Positions 31,289 through 32,137 of a stretch of DNA of 32,137 nucleotides are shown one piece after another (position 1 is the first letter of the stretch; each line of letters begins with the position of its first letter). The stretch lies in assembly GCA_024404445.1 (NCBI GenBank), contig JAKSPY010000007.1:1-32137 (forward strand). Reading direction: 5' to 3'. The notes beneath the pieces were generated by a model, which ran no database searches, was not told where the DNA came from, and worked only from the letters and a program-made list of their open reading frames with translations. The position numbers and the translations under genes were made by a program. Source of the DNA: Clostridia bacterium. GTDB taxonomy: Bacteria; Bacillota; Clostridia; Oscillospirales; CAG-272.

Positions 31289-31317
31289 TTGTATTTGCGG
31301 TATATTTGTGGTATAAT
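31289..31317 (+). promoter_or_regulatory. Promoter of the polytopic membrane protein gene
   Basis: TTGTAT (31289-31294), 17 bp, TATAAT (31312-31317) preceded by TGG (extended -10). This separates the gene from trmD, though read-through is possible. Confidence 0.7.
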
Positions 31318-31347
31318 AGTAGAAAATTTCCGTGAAAGGAGTTCCGT

Positions 31348-32137
31348 ATGGCACAAAACAGTATATTCGATAAAGAAAAACGCCCGTCAGTGCTGAAAAA
31401 GAGTGTGATCATCAAGGCACTTATGCGGTTCTCCGAGTTTATTTACGACGCAATTGCCAAAAGTGTTTTCGGCGGCATCATGTTGGGCGGAGATACGGTG
31501 GCAAAGGACGACGGTCAATCTTTTTTCAGTAGATTTATCAACGGCGGACGTGCGAAGCACCATCAGACGCTGAAGGACGTGCGTATATCCATAGCTGAAA
31601 AGATCGAAACGAGTACGATCACGACAGCACTTGAAAAAGCGCGCAGACTGCTGCTCAGTCTGACGCTGACATCATACGGCGTTCTGTTGCTGTCATACGG
31701 ATTTTACGTATGTGCCGTTTATTCCGTGCGCCGATTCGCGATAGTGACCGACGCGATAGAGCCGCTGTCGTACATCGTCCCCGGCGCGCTGGCGATACCG
31801 ATCTCGATATTCATGTTCGCGTCGCGTAAGTCATTGGCATCCGTAATGATCGAAAGCCGCATACTGTCGTTTTTCCTGTTCGACTTTTTGGGACTGCGCA
31901 AAAACAGATTTGCCGAGATAGCCGCGAAGGAGGCGCGACCGCGTGTGGGCGTTCCGTTCATTGTCGGAATGGTACTCGGTATTCTGACGGCAGTCGTTCC
32001 GCCGCTTTATATTGCCATAGCCGCGCTGATAATCCTCGTCGTCTTACTGATCATGGAATCGCCGATGTCCGGTATGCTGGCGGTGCTGGCCGTATTGCCG
32101 ATAGCGCCGACGTGCGCGGCTGCGTCCGCACCGCGTT
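31348..32137 (+). CDS. Polytopic membrane protein, possibly O-antigen ligase-like (5' part, cut by window edge)
   Basis: An open frame from an ATG at 31348 (AAAGGAG RBS upstream) runs to the window end with no stop, 263 codons seen. A soluble N-terminal stretch of about 90 residues comes first (FSEFIYDAIAKSVFGGI), then hydrophobic helices at about 100-130, 145-165 and 205-260, ending in ESPMSGMLAVLAVLPIAPT. That N-terminal pattern reminds me of O-antigen ligase/polymerase-like proteins of Clostridia, but the defining loop lies beyond the window, so the identification is weak. Confidence 0.6.
   Translation, partial: MAQNSIFDKEKRPSVLKKSVIIKALMRFSEFIYDAIAKSVFGGIMLGGDTVAKDDGQSFFSRFINGGRAKHHQTLKDVRISIAEKIETSTITTALEKARRLLLSLTLTSYGVLLLSYGFYVCAVYSVRRFAIVTDAIEPLSYIVPGALAIPISIFMFASRKSLASVMIESRILSFFLFDFLGLRKNRFAEIAAKEARPRVGVPFIVGMVLGILTAVVPPLYIAIAALIILVVLLIMESPMSGMLAVLAVLPIAPTCAAASAPR

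Overview
The window looks like chromosomal DNA of a Gram-positive, low-to-mid-GC Clostridia-type bacterium, probably an uncultured gut lineage near the Oscillospiraceae or Christensenellales. That placement is inferred from family content: several lipoproteins with lipoboxes, strong GGAGG ribosome binding sites, InlB-type repeat surface proteins, a PrsA-like foldase, MgtC, and an NrnA-type phosphoesterase. The most readable promoters share one housekeeping design: TTGAC(A/T), exactly 17 bp, then TATTAT or TATAAT, usually with an extended TGn. No tRNA, rRNA, CRISPR array, insertion sequence or phage gene was seen. No gene-free stretch exceeds 300 bp; the longest is 84-368.

Layout. (1) 1-83: tail of an upstream gene, then a terminator. 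(2) 369-9159, plus strand: one apparent operon of seven genes. It holds an RDD membrane protein, a complete CUT1-type ABC importer (ATPase, two permeases, lipoprotein binding protein), a staphylococcal-nuclease-like lipoprotein and a large OB-fold-repeat lipoprotein. A strong hairpin terminator follows. (3) 9216-11861, minus strand, converging on it: two overlapping DHH/DHHA1 phosphoesterases of the NrnA family, then surE. (4) 11992-15270 and 15499-19967, minus strand: two very large repeat-rich surface proteins; the second is translationally coupled to uppS. (5) 20042-24870: a LysR regulator divergent from an operon of a CPA2 antiporter, an MgtC/SapB protein and a GcnA-like GH20 hexosaminidase. 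(6) 24931-26344: a NUDIX hydrolase and an aldose-1-epimerase-like protein, transcribed divergently from back-to-back promoters. (7) 26535-29630, minus strand: an ALG5/DPM-type glycosyltransferase, a PrsA/SurA-like anchored foldase and a P-loop ATPase. (8) 29824-31272, plus strand: rpsU, rimM, trmD, then the first 263 codons of a polytopic membrane protein resembling O-antigen ligases.

How the genes may work together. The most interesting block is 369-11861. A nuclease-like lipoprotein and a lipoprotein carrying several OB folds share an operon with an ABC importer. Next to it is a convergent operon whose products are expected to turn short oligonucleotides and pAp into mononucleotides, and mononucleotides into nucleosides. 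Together these could form a surface nucleic-acid harvesting route. This is a hypothesis: the ABC importer belongs by family to sugar and glycerol-phosphate importers, and its substrate cannot be read from the sequence. The second notable block is uppS with the two giant envelope proteins, one of which has a cytoplasmic tail of 11-residue amphipathic repeats.
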